Source of the DNA: Saprospiraceae bacterium
GTDB taxonomy: Bacteria > Bacteroidota > Bacteroidia > Chitinophagales > Saprospiraceae
Length of the DNA: 64,000 bases
Reading direction: 5' to 3'
Assembly: GCA_020850225.1 (NCBI GenBank)
Contig: JADZFD010000074.1
Location: 1 to 64,000, forward strand
The position numbers and the translations under genes were made by a program. The notes beneath the pieces were generated by a model that saw only the letters and a list, made by a program, of their open reading frames with translations, made no database searches and was not told where the DNA came from. Shown one piece after another: positions 9,449 through 19,322 of this stretch (the stretch's first letter is position 1; each line of letters opens with the position of its first letter).

Positions 9449-10813
9449 TTACATACCTGCACCGATAGTAATACCTTGTCCGGTTCTTCCCTGAATTCTT
9501 CCAGACTTAACCAAACCATCATATTTTCTCATCAACAGATAACTTTCAATCATCTGTAATGTATCCAAAACAACACCTACAAGGATCAACAATGATGTAC
9601 CGCCAAAGAAATAGGCAAATGCCTGATTAACTCCTGTGACACTAACAAGTGCAGGTAATACTGCTATAAGTCCTATAAAAATAGCTCCTGGTAATGTAAT
9701 TCGGGTAGTTAAAGTATCTATATAATCTTGCGTATCCTGTCCCGGTTTAACACCTGGTATAAAAGCATTGCTTCTTTTTAAATATTCTGCATACTGTTGT
9801 GGATTTACTATCAACGCTGTATAAACATAAGTAAACAAAACGTTCAATGCAAAAAAGACAACATTATACCAGAATGACATCGGATTATTAAAATTAAGTA
9901 ACAAATCACTCTGAGCACCCGAAGTGCCAACAGCCCACTGAGCTGCTGTCAACGGTAAGAACATTATAGCCTGTGCAAAGATGATAGGCATTACACCTGC
10001 AGCTGTTAATTTTAAATTTATTACGTCATTCGCTGAACTGCTTGCCATTCCTGTACGGCCTACCATTCTTTTGGCTGCCTGAATTGGAATCTTCCTTACA
10101 GCCTGAACAATTGATACAGTACCAATAATAACAAAGAATAATGCAACTAATTCCAGAACAATAAACAAATATCTGTTCTCAGTAATTTGACTGGATAATT
10201 CAGCAACAAACGATTGTGGCAATTTAGCAATGATACCGACCATAATTAAAAGTGAAATACCATTACCTATACCTTTGTCTGTTATTTTTTCACCCAACCA
10301 CATCGCAAAAATTGTTCCTGTGGAAAGAATTATCATATTACTAATCCAAAAAACACTTGGATTAATAGAACCACTAACTACACCAGGCGTTGTTTTAAGC
10401 ATCAATAAATAACCACTTCCCTGTACTAATGTTATCAGTAAAGTAAGAAACCGTGTTATTTGATTAATTCGCTTCCTACCGGATTCCCCTTCTTTTTGTT
10501 GTAATCTTTGAAAGTAGGGTACTGCAAATCCAAGTAATTGTACAATAATCGAAGCAGTTATATATGGCATGATACCTAAGGCAAAAATAGATCCCTGATT
10601 AAACGCTCCTCCAGTAAAAGTATTTATCAACTGCAAGAGGTCATTGGCTTGTCGTCCGCTAGAACTGGAATTTAAAGCAATGGCATTGACTCCCGGAAGT
10701 ACAATATAAGTACCAAGACGGAATACACCTAAAACCATGAAAGTAAAAAGAATCTTATCCCTAAGTTCTTTTATACTCCATATATTCTTTAATGTTTCGA
10801 AAAACTTATTCAT
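9449..10813 (-). CDS. secY: Protein translocase subunit SecY
   Basis: Central channel of the Sec translocon in the inner membrane (454 aa, ten predicted transmembrane segments). It starts with the amphipathic SecY N-terminus (TLKNIWSIKELRDKILFT), has the plug region after GVNAIAL, and the cytosolic loops with QRLQQKEGESGRK and KRSNAFIPGVKPG. It lies 11 bases after rplO in the spc cluster. Confidence 0.97.
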   Translation of the reverse strand: MNKFFETLKNIWSIKELRDKILFTFMVLGVFRLGTYIVLPGVNAIALNSSSSGRQANDLLQLINTFTGGAFNQGSIFALGIMPYITASIIVQLLGFAVPYFQRLQQKEGESGRKRINQITRFLTLLITLVQGSGYLLMLKTTPGVVSGSINPSVFWISNMIILSTGTIFAMWLGEKITDKGIGNGISLLIMVGIIAKLPQSFVAELSSQITENRYLFIVLELVALFFVIIGTVSIVQAVRKIPIQAAKRMVGRTGMASSSANDVINLKLTAAGVMPIIFAQAIMFLPLTAAQWAVGTSGAQSDLLLNFNNPMSFWYNVVFFALNVLFTYVYTALIVNPQQYAEYLKRSNAFIPGVKPGQDTQDYIDTLTTRITLPGAIFIGLIAVLPALVSVTGVNQAFAYFFGGTSLLILVGVVLDTLQMIESYLLMRKYDGLVKSGRIQGRTGQGITIGAGM

Positions 10814-10824
10814 CTTTATTGTTA

Positions 10825-11271
10825 TTAAGCGTTAACTTTTCCTCCTGCTGCTTCAATCTTAGCTTTTGCACTAGCTGAATAACTATCTACATGAACGTTC
10901 AATTTGGAAGTTAATTCTCCGTTGCCCAGAATCTTAACTTTTTCACCCTGATTAATAATTCCTTCATTGTATAAAGTTATCTTGTTGATTTCAGTTAATC
11001 CGTAATTATCATGAATCTCCTGTAGTCTGGATACATTTATAACAGTATATGTTACATTATTGATATTCTTAAATCCTCTTTTGGGAAGTCGCATCTGAAT
11101 CGGCATTTGTCCACCTTCAAAAGCTCTTTTCTCATTATAACCTGCACGTGACTGAGCACCTTTATGACCTTTTGAAGAAGTTCCTCCGGAACCACTTCCT
11201 TCACCACGACCAAGACGTCCTTTTGCCTTTTTAACTGATCCGGGAGCAGGTGTTAAATTATGTAACTTCAT
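10825..11271 (-). CDS. rplO: 50S ribosomal protein L15
   Basis: L15 (148 aa), a late large-subunit assembly protein. The glycine-rich N-terminal half (GRGEGSGSGGTSSKGHKG) and the EGGQMPIQMRLPKRGF motif identify it. It is positioned between rpmD and secY. Confidence 0.97.
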   Translation of the reverse strand: MKLHNLTPAPGSVKKAKGRLGRGEGSGSGGTSSKGHKGAQSRAGYNEKRAFEGGQMPIQMRLPKRGFKNINNVTYTVINVSRLQEIHDNYGLTEINKITLYNEGIINQGEKVKILGNGELTSKLNVHVDSYSASAKAKIEAAGGKVNA

Positions 11272-11306
11272 TGTGATACTTTTACAATTTAAAAATAAAG
11301 ATAATT

Positions 11307-11486
11307 TTATATCTCTTCGACAATAATTAAATGCCGGACTTTAGCTACCATACCCATAATCTGAGGAGTAACTTCCTTAACCACTGAATGATTCAATTTT
11401 TTGATTCCCAACGCTGCTACAGTAGCTTTCTGGCGTTTAGTTTTGTCAATGGTACTTTTAACTTGTGTTATTTTAATACTTGGCAT
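11307..11486 (-). CDS. rpmD: 50S ribosomal protein L30
   Basis: A 59-residue protein read on the minus strand from the ATG at 11486 (MPSIKITQVKSTID) to TAA at 11307. The LGIKKLNHSVV and MVAKVRHLI segments are typical of the short bacterial L30. It lies between rpsE and rplO, the expected place. Confidence 0.95.
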   Translation of the reverse strand: MPSIKITQVKSTIDKTKRQKATVAALGIKKLNHSVVKEVTPQIMGMVAKVRHLIIVEEI

Positions 11487-11497
11487 TATTTGAAATT

Positions 11498-12013
11498 TTA
11501 TTTGCCATCAAATACTTTACTTAATGAAACTCCCCTTTCTTTAGCAACTTCGTTTGCTCCTCTCATTTTAGATAGTGCATCAATGGTTGCTTTAACCACA
11601 TTATGTGGATTGGAAGATCCTTGGGATTTACCCTGAACATTATGATAACCGGCCATTTCCAATACAGCCCTCATCGTACCTCCTGCTATCAAACCTGTAC
11701 CGTCAGCTGCTGGTTTAATCAATACTTTTCCTGCACCATACTTGCCTTTTTGTTCATGTGGAACGGTACCTTTATGAAGTACAATTTGAACCATATTTTT
11801 CTTTGCATCCTGTACAGCCTTCTGAATAGATTCGGAAACATCCAGTGCTTTACCTAATCCATGACCAACTTTACCATTACCATCACCTACTACTACTAAA
11901 GCAGAGAAACTGAATGTACGACCTCCTTTTGTAACTTTAGCAACTCTGGAGAGATTTACTAGCTTCTCTTTATATTCCGGTTCTGCCTGATTGACTTTTA
12001 TTGGTGTTGACAT
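11498..12013 (-). CDS. rpsE: 30S ribosomal protein S5
   Basis: S5 (171 aa), located at the mRNA entry channel and important for decoding accuracy. The double-stranded RNA-binding domain ([20 protein letters not shown]) and the [15 protein letters not shown] motif are intact. Spc-cluster position between rplR and rpmD. Confidence 0.97.
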   Translation of the reverse strand: MSTPIKVNQAEPEYKEKLVNLSRVAKVTKGGRTFSFSALVVVGDGNGKVGHGLGKALDVSESIQKAVQDAKKNMVQIVLHKGTVPHEQKGKYGAGKVLIKPAADGTGLIAGGTMRAVLEMAGYHNVQGKSQGSSNPHNVVKATIDALSKMRGANEVAKERGVSLSKVFDGK

Positions 12014-12025
12014 ATTATTAATTTT

Positions 12026-12370
12026 TTAAAAATTTAAACCACCTTCTCTGGCACCATCCGCCAAAGATTTGACTCTACCATGAAACAAATAGCCACCTCT
12101 GTCAAAGACTACAGATTCTACACCTACGCTTTTAGCTTTAGATGCGATCAACTTACCTACTTCAGTGGCAATATTTTTCTTTTCACCCTGAAGTGATAAT
12201 CCCTTGGATGAGGCACTTGCTAAGGTTACACCATTAATATCATCAATCAACTGGCAATAAATCTGCTTATTGCTTCTGAATACAGATAATCTAGGCTTTG
12301 TAGCTGTACCGCTGACTTTCTTTCTGATGCGGTATTTAATTCTGGTTCTATTATATAATTTATTATCCAT
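12026..12370 (-). CDS. rplR: 50S ribosomal protein L18
   Basis: L18 (114 aa), which binds 5S rRNA. The [18 protein letters not shown] segment and the C-terminal [20 protein letters not shown] are the family hallmarks. It is 24 bases downstream of rplF. Confidence 0.97.
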   Translation of the reverse strand: MDNKLYNRTRIKYRIRKKVSGTATKPRLSVFRSNKQIYCQLIDDINGVTLASASSKGLSLQGEKKNIATEVGKLIASKAKSVGVESVVFDRGGYLFHGRVKSLADGAREGGLNF

Positions 12371-12394
12371 CCTGATATAATTTGGATTTTAATA

Positions 12395-12952
12395 TTATTT
12401 CTTGGATGCTGTTTTACCAGCTTTTCTTCTAAGGATTTCTCCTGCAAACTTGATACCTTTACCCTTATATGGTTCAGGTTTACGATATGCACGTATCTTG
12501 GCACATACCTGGCCTAAAAGTTGATTGTCATAACTTTCCAGTATAATAGTAGGGTTTTCACCTTTTTCCATTTTTGTAGTAACCTTTACTTCATCAGGCA
12601 ATACAAAATAAACAGGGTGAGCAAATCCAATGGTCATTTCCAGCAAATTATCAGTATTGGCAACTCTGTATCCAACTCCAATCAATTCCAATGTTTTTGT
12701 ATATCCTGTAGAAACTCCAGTCACCATATTATTAAGTAGTGCCCGCGTCAATCCGTGAATTTCTCTGTGACGTTTTTGATCAGTTGGTCTTTCAACACTT
12801 AAAACACCATCTTCCAAACTAATCTTCATATCCGCATCCATTTGTGAGGACAATGTACCTTTTGTACCTTTAACAGTAACAAAATTACCTTTTGATACAT
12901 CGACAGTAACTCCTCCGGGAACGTTTATTGCAGATTTACCTACTCTAGACAT
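12395..12952 (-). CDS. rplF: 50S ribosomal protein L6
   Basis: L6 (185 aa) near the factor-binding site of the 50S subunit. It starts MSRVGKSAINVPGGV and contains two tandem L6 folds; the C-terminal RAYRKPEPYKGKGI motif is complete. Usual position between rpsH and rplR. Confidence 0.97.
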   Translation of the reverse strand: MSRVGKSAINVPGGVTVDVSKGNFVTVKGTKGTLSSQMDADMKISLEDGVLSVERPTDQKRHREIHGLTRALLNNMVTGVSTGYTKTLELIGVGYRVANTDNLLEMTIGFAHPVYFVLPDEVKVTTKMEKGENPTIILESYDNQLLGQVCAKIRAYRKPEPYKGKGIKFAGEILRRKAGKTASKK

Positions 12953-12974
12953 TATTTCTGATTTTTAAATTCAA

Positions 12975-13379
12975 TTAATAAATGTAACAAAGCACTTCAC
13001 CACCTATATTCAATTCACGTGCTTTCTTATCCGTCATAACACCCTGTGAAGTTGAAATAATAGCTATTCCTAAACCGTTAATTACACGAGGTAATTCTTT
13101 AACACCGGAATATTGACGTAATCCTGATCTGGAAACACGTTTTAATTCACGAATAACCGGTTGTTTGGTCATAGGATTATACTTCAAAGCAATACTGATT
13201 ACACCCTGCTTGCCAGCAGCATCATCAAATTTGTACTTCAAGATATATCCCTGATCATAAAGTATCTCAGTAATAGCCTTCTTCATATTTGAAGACGGTA
13301 TTTCTACGACCTTATGTCCGGCCTGTTGTGCGTTTCGCAGTCGGGTAAGATAATCTGCTATTGGATCTGTTACTATCAT
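12975..13379 (-). CDS. rpsH: 30S ribosomal protein S8
   Basis: S8 (134 aa), a primary 16S rRNA binder; in E. coli it represses the spc operon by binding its mRNA. The [14 protein letters not shown] start and the C-terminal [13 protein letters not shown] motif are present. It follows rpsN by 25 bases. Whether autoregulation exists here cannot be told from sequence. Confidence 0.97.
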   Translation of the reverse strand: MIVTDPIADYLTRLRNAQQAGHKVVEIPSSNMKKAITEILYDQGYILKYKFDDAAGKQGVISIALKYNPMTKQPVIRELKRVSRSGLRQYSGVKELPRVINGLGIAIISTSQGVMTDKKARELNIGGEVLCYIY

Positions 13380-13404
13380 TTTAAAAAAATATCTTATTTT
13401 ATAA

Positions 13405-13674
13405 TTACCAGCTTGCTTTAGTTACTCCTGGTATTAAACCTTCGTTGGCCATTTTACGGAACATTACCCTATTGATACCAAATTTCCTCATATATCCTTT
13501 AGGTCTTCCCGTCAATTTACATCTGTTATGCAGACGTACTTTTGAAGAATTACGTGGCAATTTGTCCAAAGCCTCATAATCACCTTCTTCTTTCAATTTC
13601 TTTCTAAGATCAGCGTATTTAGCAACTAACTTTTCTCTTTTAATTTCTCTTGCTATTATTGATTTTCTTGCCAT
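13405..13674 (-). CDS. rpsN: 30S ribosomal protein S14 (zinc-free form)
   Basis: S14 of the long, zinc-free type (89 aa). The [15 protein letters not shown] core keeps a single cysteine instead of the paired CxxC motifs of the zinc form. It is located between rplE and rpsH. With rpmJ, which also lacks zinc ligands, it suggests a ribosome with a low zinc need. Confidence 0.96.
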   Translation of the reverse strand: MARKSIIAREIKREKLVAKYADLRKKLKEEGDYEALDKLPRNSSKVRLHNRCKLTGRPKGYMRKFGINRVMFRKMANEGLIPGVTKASW

Positions 13675-13680
13675 TTGAAC

Positions 13681-14238
13681 TTAGTTCTTTTGATTTTTAA
13701 AAGGTAATCCTAATTCTTTCAACAATGCATATGCTTCTGCATCTGTCTTTGCTGTTGTAACAAAAGTGATATCCATCCCTGTAATCTTGCTTACTTTGTC
13801 AATATCAATTTCAGGAAAGATAATCTGTTCTTTGATGCCCAATGAGTAATTTCCTCTACCATCAAAACTATTATCATTGATTCCCTTGAAGTCTCTTACT
13901 CTTGGTAATGCAACAGTAATCAAACGATCGAGAAATTCCCACATTTGCTTGTCACGAAGTGTAACCCTCGCACCAATAGGCATAAACTCTCGGAGTTTAA
14001 AGTTGGATATAGATTTGGTAGCTTTGGTAGCAACTGCTTTCTGACCCGTTATAGTAGTCATTTCATTTACAGCCACATCAACGAGCTTCTTGTCCTGTGT
14101 TGCGTTTCCAACACCCTGGTTAACACTGATTTTGACCAGTTTAGGAACTTCCATTACAGATTTATAATTAAATTGTTCATTTAATTTTTGAACAATTTCC
14201 TCTTTATACTTGGTTTTAAGTCTAGGTAGGTAACTCAT
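13681..14238 (-). CDS. rplE: 50S ribosomal protein L5
   Basis: L5 (185 aa), a 5S rRNA binder in the central protuberance. The [14 protein letters not shown] segment and the [19 protein letters not shown] region are diagnostic. Its ATG overlaps the rplX stop by one base (TAATG), implying translational coupling. Confidence 0.97.
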   Translation of the reverse strand: MSYLPRLKTKYKEEIVQKLNEQFNYKSVMEVPKLVKISVNQGVGNATQDKKLVDVAVNEMTTITGQKAVATKATKSISNFKLREFMPIGARVTLRDKQMWEFLDRLITVALPRVRDFKGINDNSFDGRGNYSLGIKEQIIFPEIDIDKVSKITGMDITFVTTAKTDAEAYALLKELGLPFKNQKN

Positions 14239-14570
14239 TACTTAATTATTTCTCCAGATTTTTTAGAATATCTTACTATCTTATTATCAACCACTTTACG
14301 TCCTACTCTCGTTGGATTACCTGTTTTAGGATCAACCAACATCAGATTGGAAATGTGTAATGGTGCTTCAATATCATGTATACCGCCAGGATTTTCCTGT
14401 GTACCTTTTACATGCTTTCTGACCATGTTGACACCTTCGATAAGTGCTCTGTTTTCACTTGGATAAACAGCTTTAACTTCCCCTGTTTGTCCTTTATTAG
14501 AACCGGCAATAACAATTACCTTATCTCCGGTTTTTATTTTTAATTTGGGTGCAAAACGTTTAGTTGCCAT
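14238..14570 (-). CDS. rplX: 50S ribosomal protein L24
   Basis: L24 (110 aa), an assembly-initiating KOW-domain protein. The [20 protein letters not shown] motif (about residues 13-32) is the KOW element. It shares one base with rplE and follows rplN by 16 bases. Confidence 0.97.
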   Translation of the reverse strand: MATKRFAPKLKIKTGDKVIVIAGSNKGQTGEVKAVYPSENRALIEGVNMVRKHVKGTQENPGGIHDIEAPLHISNLMLVDPKTGNPTRVGRKVVDNKIVRYSKKSGEIIK

Positions 14571-14586
14571 TTTCTACCTTTTATAA

Positions 14587-14952
14587 TTAAAGCACTTCAG
14601 GTGCCAATGATACAATACGCATATAATCACGATCTCTCAATTCACGAGCTACAGGTCCGAAAATACGGGATCCTCTTGGCTCATCTGCATTATTAAGTAA
14701 TACTACCGCGTTATCGTCAAATCTGATATAAGAACCATCCTTTCGTCTGATTTCTTTTTTTGTCCGTACGATAACAGCTTTAGTAACTGTACCTTTCTTA
14801 ATACCCGTTGGTGTTGCAGATTTGACAGAAACGACTATCTTATCTCCTATTGAAGCATATCTTCTTCTAGTACCTCCGAGTACTCTGATACATAATACTT
14901 CTTTTGCTCCACTATTATCAGCTACTTTTAATCTTGATTCTTGTTGGATCAT
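14587..14952 (-). CDS. rplN: 50S ribosomal protein L14
   Basis: L14 (121 aa), at the subunit interface. It starts [20 protein letters not shown] and contains the [13 protein letters not shown] motif; both are close to consensus. First gene of the classical spc group, 23 bases after rpsQ, with no promoter box seen in that gap. Confidence 0.97.
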   Translation of the reverse strand: MIQQESRLKVADNSGAKEVLCIRVLGGTRRRYASIGDKIVVSVKSATPTGIKKGTVTKAVIVRTKKEIRRKDGSYIRFDDNAVVLLNNADEPRGSRIFGPVARELRDRDYMRIVSLAPEVL

Positions 14953-14975
14953 GACTATAAATTTTTAAAATATGA

Positions 14976-15233
14976 TTATTTTGCTCTATCTATTATTTCG
15001 ACCAGTTTCCAGGTCTTATTTTTACTTATCGGACGAGTTTCAGTAATTTTTACTGTATCACCTTCATTGCACTCATTATTTTCATCATGAGCGAAAAATT
15101 TTCGTGATTTCTTTACAAACTTTCCATAAATAGGGTGCTTCAACTTACGTTCAATAAGCACTGTTATTGTCTTGTCCATCTTATTCGATGCAACAGTTCC
15201 AATTCTTACCTTTTTAAATACATTATCACTCAT
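14976..15233 (-). CDS. rpsQ: 30S ribosomal protein S17
   Basis: S17 (85 aa), an OB-fold 16S rRNA binder. The core [19 protein letters not shown] and the [19 protein letters not shown] ending are typical. Last gene of the S10 group, 21 bases after rpmC. Confidence 0.97.
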   Translation of the reverse strand: MSDNVFKKVRIGTVASNKMDKTITVLIERKLKHPIYGKFVKKSRKFFAHDENNECNEGDTVKITETRPISKNKTWKLVEIIDRAK

Positions 15234-15254
15234 AGGAGTATACTTTTATAATGA

Positions 15255-15509
15255 TTATTTTCTTCTTAATCTTATTTTAGAGCGTTTGGCCAATTGTTCA
15301 GCACTCATGTCTTTGATCTCACGGGATCGGATCTCAGTTGCCAATCTTGCCACTTCTTTCTTAAGGTCGCGTAACTCATTTGGATCCTGTAATCCTTTTG
15401 AATTGTGGTCAAACTTTAATTGAACCAAATTAGATTTTGCTTGAGTTAACTCTTCCTTTAGTGTCTCTGCACTTAAACTCTGAAGTTCTAAATATCTTTT
15501 TGATGCCAT
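15255..15509 (-). CDS. rpmC: 50S ribosomal protein L29
   Basis: L29 (84 aa) at the polypeptide exit tunnel. The two-helix fold is visible, with the family motif QLKFDHNSKGLQDPNELRDL. A short basic C-terminal extension (KRSKIRLRRK) makes it about 20 residues longer than the E. coli protein. It is 15 bases after rplP. Confidence 0.95.
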   Translation of the reverse strand: MASKRYLELQSLSAETLKEELTQAKSNLVQLKFDHNSKGLQDPNELRDLKKEVARLATEIRSREIKDMSAEQLAKRSKIRLRRK

Positions 15510-15524
15510 TTTAGCTAAAATTTA

Positions 15525-15944
15525 TTATTCAACGTAATCGGTTCTTGTTACCGTTCTGGTTAAAACAGGTAATTTCTGTGCTGCTAACCTGAGTGCTTCT
15601 ACAGCAATATCTGAAGGTACACCGTCGATCTCAAACATAATCTTTCCTGGTTTAACTACAGCGACCCAATGATCTAAAGCACCTTTACCTTTACCCATAC
15701 GCACTTCCTGAGGCTTCTTAGTTATCGGTTTGTCAGGAAATATTCTTATCCAGACTTTACCTTCTCTCTTCATGTATCTGGTCATAGCAATCCTGGCAGA
15801 TTCCAATTGCCTGTTAGTTATTCGACCGATTTCCAAAGATTTGAGCGCAAATGTACCAAAGGATATAGTGCTACCTTTTACTGATATACCCTTAGGGTTC
15901 ATCTTATGTTGCTTCCTGTACTTCGTTCTTTTTGGCTGTAACAT
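15525..15944 (-). CDS. rplP: 50S ribosomal protein L16
   Basis: L16 (139 aa), which contacts A-site tRNA. It begins [14 protein letters not shown] and carries the [10 protein letters not shown]-like segment ([17 protein letters not shown]). It is separated from rpsC by 77 bases, an unusually wide gap for this operon, and that gap holds a promoter-like box. Confidence 0.97.
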   Translation of the reverse strand: MLQPKRTKYRKQHKMNPKGISVKGSTISFGTFALKSLEIGRITNRQLESARIAMTRYMKREGKVWIRIFPDKPITKKPQEVRMGKGKGALDHWVAVVKPGKIMFEIDGVPSDIAVEALRLAAQKLPVLTRTVTRTDYVE

Positions 15945-15992
15945 AACTTGTTATCAATTTTATAAAAATTACCTTATTCTACAAAAAGTGCA

Positions 15993-16000
15993 CAAAGGTA
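15993..16000 (-). promoter_or_regulatory. Candidate internal promoter box before rplP (TACCTTTG)
   Basis: On the minus strand the 77-base rpsC-rplP spacer contains TACCTTTG, identical to the boxes before rpsL and rpsJ and matching TAnnTTTG. It lies about 50 bases before the rplP ATG. If active, it would let rplP and everything downstream be transcribed independently of the S10 promoter. Confidence 0.5.
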
Positions 16001-16021
16001 ATACAATTTATTTAAATCCTA

Positions 16022-16828
16022 TTAATTTCTTTTATTTCCACCTGATCTTCTGTCGCCTCCGCCACTTCTTCTGTCTCCACCTGATCTTCTGTCTCCACCG
16101 CCGCTTCTTCTGTCTCCACCTGATCTTCTGTCGACTCTATTAAACTGATCTCCGCCATCTGCATTGGATTTACTTACTCCTGCATTAGGTGAAAGATCTC
16201 TAGCTTCCAAGACCTCTCCCTTACAAATCCAAGTTTTAATACCCAACTTACCATAGACTGTCAGTGCTTCCTTTATGGAATAATCAATATCTGCCCTGAA
16301 AGTATGCAGAGGTGTTCTACCTTCTTTAAATTCTTCACTTCTAGCCATTTCTGCACCATTCAAACGACCACTGATTCTGATCTTAATACCTTCGGCACCA
16401 GCTCTCATTGCAGACTGCATTGCCATTTTGATGGCTCTTTTATAATTTACCCGAGATTCTAATTGCTTGGCTATTGTTTCACCAACTATAGCAGAGTCTA
16501 TTTCAGGTTTTCTAATTTCAATAATATTAATCTGAACATCTTTAGCAGTTAGTTTCTTGAGTTCTTCTTTTACTCTATCAACTTCCTGACCACCTTTTCC
16601 AATGATTATACCTGGTCTGGATGTGTGTATTGTTACAGTTACACGCTTTAGTGTTCTCTCGATTACAATCTTGGATATACCACCTTTTTGGATTCTTGCA
16701 TTCAGGTATACTCTGATTTTCTCATCTTCGACAACTTTTTGACCAAAGTCTTTACCTCCATACCAACTGGAATCCCATCCTCTGATGATTCCCAGTCTAT
16801 TACCAATTGGATTTGTCTTTTGACCCAT
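16022..16828 (-). CDS. rpsC: 30S ribosomal protein S3 with repetitive C-terminal tail
   Basis: S3 (268 aa) at the mRNA entry site, part of the ribosomal helicase centre. It begins [20 protein letters not shown]. The KH domain is at about residues 40-110 (GIIGKGG-like [13 protein letters not shown]) and the S3 C-terminal domain covers about 120-215. Compared with E. coli (233 aa) it carries a tail in which DRRSGG or DRRSGGG is repeated five times (residues 233-264) before NKRN. The tail is Arg/Gly-rich and probably disordered, and may bind rRNA or mRNA. It follows rplV by 26 bases. Confidence 0.97.
   Translation of the reverse strand: MGQKTNPIGNRLGIIRGWDSSWYGGKDFGQKVVEDEKIRVYLNARIQKGGISKIVIERTLKRVTVTIHTSRPGIIIGKGGQEVDRVKEELKKLTAKDVQINIIEIRKPEIDSAIVGETIAKQLESRVNYKRAIKMAMQSAMRAGAEGIKIRISGRLNGAEMARSEEFKEGRTPLHTFRADIDYSIKEALTVYGKLGIKTWICKGEVLEARDLSPNAGVSKSNADGGDQFNRVDRRSGGDRRSGGGDRRSGGDRRSGGGDRRSGGNKRN
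16037..16132 (-). repeat. Tandem repeat encoding the S3 DRRSGG(G) tail
   Basis: Five in-frame units alternate between 18 and 21 bases (encoding DRRSGG and DRRSGGG), giving a 39-base higher-order period repeated about 2.5 times. The unit DNA is nearly identical between copies, as expected for recent expansion by slippage or unequal exchange. Copy number is likely to vary between strains. Confidence 0.85.
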
Positions 16829-16854
16829 TGAAATTATTATTTAATGTATTTATT

Positions 16855-17211
16855 TTAATCTTTGATTTCAATCTTGTTTTCAACGATAACCGTTACATGA
16901 TTCAAACGTTTTCTGATACGGTTAGCTCTACCATGAGGAGCCGGTCGGAATCGTTTCAATGATGTACCACCATCAACAAAAGCCGTTTTAATGAATAGTT
17001 TAAAGTCTTCCGGATTATCCGTATCGGATTTTACAACCCAGTTGGATATAGCTGACAGTACCAATTTTTCTAACCAAACGGCAGATTCTCTGTTAGTATA
17101 CTTCAATATATTCAAAGCATCATCTACGGATTTGCCTCTGATATTGTCAACAACCAATCTCATTTTTCTGGCTGACATCGGGCAATTCTTTAATTTCGCA
17201 ACTGCTTCCAT
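16855..17211 (-). CDS. rplV: 50S ribosomal protein L22
   Basis: L22 (118 aa), whose beta-hairpin lines the exit tunnel near the macrolide site. MSARKMRLVVDNIRGKS and the hairpin region LKRFRPAPHGRANRIRKR are present. The start gives a short N-terminus as in E. coli. It is preceded by rpsS with a 40-base gap. Confidence 0.96.
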   Translation of the reverse strand: MEAVAKLKNCPMSARKMRLVVDNIRGKSVDDALNILKYTNRESAVWLEKLVLSAISNWVVKSDTDNPEDFKLFIKTAFVDGGTSLKRFRPAPHGRANRIRKRLNHVTVIVENKIEIKD

Positions 17212-17251
17212 TTCTTATTATATTTATCGTTATTCCTTACGTTATTAACTA

Positions 17252-17515
17252 TTATTTTTTACCGCTATGTCCCTTGAAAACACGTGTTGGTGAAAATTCT
17301 CCTAATTTATGTCCTACCATGTTTTCTGTAACAAACACCGGTACAAAGGTTTTACCATTATGTACAGCTATGGTATGCCCAATCATATCCGGTATTATCA
17401 TGGAAGCTCTTGACCATGTTTTAATTACAGACTTTTTATTGGAATCATTAGCTTTAACTACTTTTTCCAGTAATTTATGAAATACATAAGGTCCCTTTTT
17501 TATAGATCTAGCCAT
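17252..17515 (-). CDS. rpsS: 30S ribosomal protein S19
   Basis: S19 (87 aa) of the 30S head. It begins [11 protein letters not shown] and has the [20 protein letters not shown] and [14 protein letters not shown] motifs. It follows rplB by 8 bases. Confidence 0.97.
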   Translation of the reverse strand: MARSIKKGPYVFHKLLEKVVKANDSNKKSVIKTWSRASMIIPDMIGHTIAVHNGKTFVPVFVTENMVGHKLGEFSPTRVFKGHSGKK

Positions 17516-17523
17516 CTGTGATA

Positions 17524-18345
17524 TTACTTACGTTTTGAAATAATTAATTTACTTGAAGACTTCTTGACATTTCTTGTCTTTTGTCCTTTTGCCATTATAC
17601 CTGTTCTTGATCTTGGGTGACCTCCGGATGCTCTACCTTCACCACCTCCCATCGGGTGATCTACAGGGTTCATGGCTACACCTCTTACCCGTGATCTTTT
17701 ACCCAACCATCTGGTTTTACCAGCTTTACCCAATACTTCCTGCATATGATCCGGATTGGATGCACGACCGATAACTGCCTTACATGTCAGAAGTATACGT
17801 CGTATTTCTCCGGATGGCAATTTAATAATAGCATACTTACCTTCTCTTCCCATTAGCGTACCGTAATTACCAGCACTTCGGGCTAAAGCTGCTCCTTTAC
17901 CAGGTACCATTTCTATAGAGAAAATATCTGTTCCTAAAGGTACAGAAGATAAAAACATAGCATGTCCCAGGTCAGGCTGTGCTTTTGCTCCGGACATAAT
18001 GATATCTCCTACTTTTATCTTATCAGGTGCTATAATATATCTTTTTTCACCATCATTATACACTACCAAAGCGATAAAAGCTGATCTGTTAGGATCATAT
18101 TCTAATGATGCTATCTTTGCTGGTATACCGTCCTTATCTCTCTTAAAGTCAATAATCCTGTATTTTCTTTTTGCACCACCACCTAACTGTCTCATTGTCA
18201 TTTTACCAGAGTGATTTCTACCACCTGATTTAGTAATACCAACAGTTAGTGATTTTTCCGGCTTCGATTCAGTGAGGTCAGCATAACTGACTGTCACTTT
18301 TTGTCTGAGCCCCGGTGTAACCGGATTATATTTTCTAATAGCCAT
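17524..18345 (-). CDS. rplB: 50S ribosomal protein L2
   Basis: L2 (273 aa), essential for subunit association and peptidyl transfer. The RNA-binding domain and the C-terminal [17 protein letters not shown] loop, which contains the conserved functional histidine, are intact. It is positioned between rplW and rpsS. Confidence 0.97.
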   Translation of the reverse strand: MAIRKYNPVTPGLRQKVTVSYADLTESKPEKSLTVGITKSGGRNHSGKMTMRQLGGGAKRKYRIIDFKRDKDGIPAKIASLEYDPNRSAFIALVVYNDGEKRYIIAPDKIKVGDIIMSGAKAQPDLGHAMFLSSVPLGTDIFSIEMVPGKGAALARSAGNYGTLMGREGKYAIIKLPSGEIRRILLTCKAVIGRASNPDHMQEVLGKAGKTRWLGKRSRVRGVAMNPVDHPMGGGEGRASGGHPRSRTGIMAKGQKTRNVKKSSSKLIISKRK

Positions 18346-18371
18346 TGTTTAGCAATTTAAAATTAATCTAA

Positions 18372-18674
18372 TTATTCTTCAACTTTTCCGTAAATATCCA
18401 ATTCCTCTCCTTCAGCAAGTGTAACGAATGCTTTTTTATAAGCACTTATGCGTCCTTTTACTACACCTGATTTGGTGTTTCTTGATTTTAACTTTGCCGG
18501 TGAAATTGAAGTGTTAACTTCAACTACAGTAGTTCCAAACATGGTTTCTACAGCTTTTTTAATTTCAAGTTTATTTGCTTTCTTGTCTACAATAAATGTA
18601 TATCTATTGAGTTTGGATATATCTCTTTCAGATTTTTCTGAAACTATAGGTTTTACTAAAATATTCCTGGTCAT
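18372..18674 (-). CDS. rplW: 50S ribosomal protein L23
   Basis: L23 (100 aa), the docking site for trigger factor and SRP at the tunnel exit. LVKPIVSEKSERDIS and the FIVDKKANKLEIKKAVE helix are typical. It lies 15 bases after rplD. Confidence 0.96.
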   Translation of the reverse strand: MTRNILVKPIVSEKSERDISKLNRYTFIVDKKANKLEIKKAVETMFGTTVVEVNTSISPAKLKSRNTKSGVVKGRISAYKKAFVTLAEGEELDIYGKVEE

Positions 18675-18689
18675 TTCCTTCGAATTTAA

Positions 18690-19316
18690 TTATTGTTCGT
18701 AAACTGCTTTTATCTGATTCACTGAATTCTCAGAAATAATCAGCACATCAGCTTTTACAATGTCATATGTAGTAGCATTATGTACGGCATGTGTTGACGC
18801 CTTAGGTAAGTTTCTACCTGACATATAAACATTACTATTATGATCAGCAGTAAGTAATAATGATTTTCCCTGCACTTTAAGATTTGATAGCATATTTTTA
18901 TATGCTTTTGTGCTAGGGTTATCAAAGTTAAAATCCTCAACAACTATTATAGCTCCATTGGCATATTTGTGTGCATATGCAGAGTTTCTAGCTAATTCTT
19001 TCACCTTCTTATTCAGTTTGAATGAATAATTGCGTGGTCTTGGTCCGAATACACGTCCGCCACCTCTGAAAACAGGAGATTTCATAGAACCTGCTCTGGC
19101 AGTACCAGTACCTTTCTGTCTTTTCAATTTTTTGGTAGTACGTGCTATTTCATTCTTCTCTTTAGCTTTATGAGTTCCCTGACGTTGAGCAGCATTATAC
19201 TGTTTAACAGCAAGGTAAACAGCATGTGCACTTGGCTCTATACCGAATATTTCTTCTGGTAATGAGATACTTCTACCTGTATTTTCTCCTTTAATATTTA
19301 ATACATCGAGTTTCAT
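18690..19316 (-). CDS. rplD: 50S ribosomal protein L4
   Basis: L4 (208 aa). The tunnel loop is visible in the KLKRQKGTGTARAGSMKSP and FRGGGRVFGPRPR segments (about residues 60-95). In E. coli L4 represses the S10 operon; no matching leader can be recognised here. It follows rplC by 6 bases. Confidence 0.97.
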   Translation of the reverse strand: MKLDVLNIKGENTGRSISLPEEIFGIEPSAHAVYLAVKQYNAAQRQGTHKAKEKNEIARTTKKLKRQKGTGTARAGSMKSPVFRGGGRVFGPRPRNYSFKLNKKVKELARNSAYAHKYANGAIIVVEDFNFDNPSTKAYKNMLSNLKVQGKSLLLTADHNSNVYMSGRNLPKASTHAVHNATTYDIVKADVLIISENSVNQIKAVYEQ

Positions 19317-19322
19317 ATAAGC

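Noticed and set aside
16037-16132. Short regular repeats resembling a CRISPR array
   Set aside because: Repeats are contiguous with no spacers and are in frame inside rpsC.
15730-16143. 137-codon plus-strand frame across the rpsC tail and rplP start, rich in Phe/Cys/His/Leu
   Set aside because: It is the antisense reading of the DRRSGG repeats and of rplP; composition is a by-product of the repeat.
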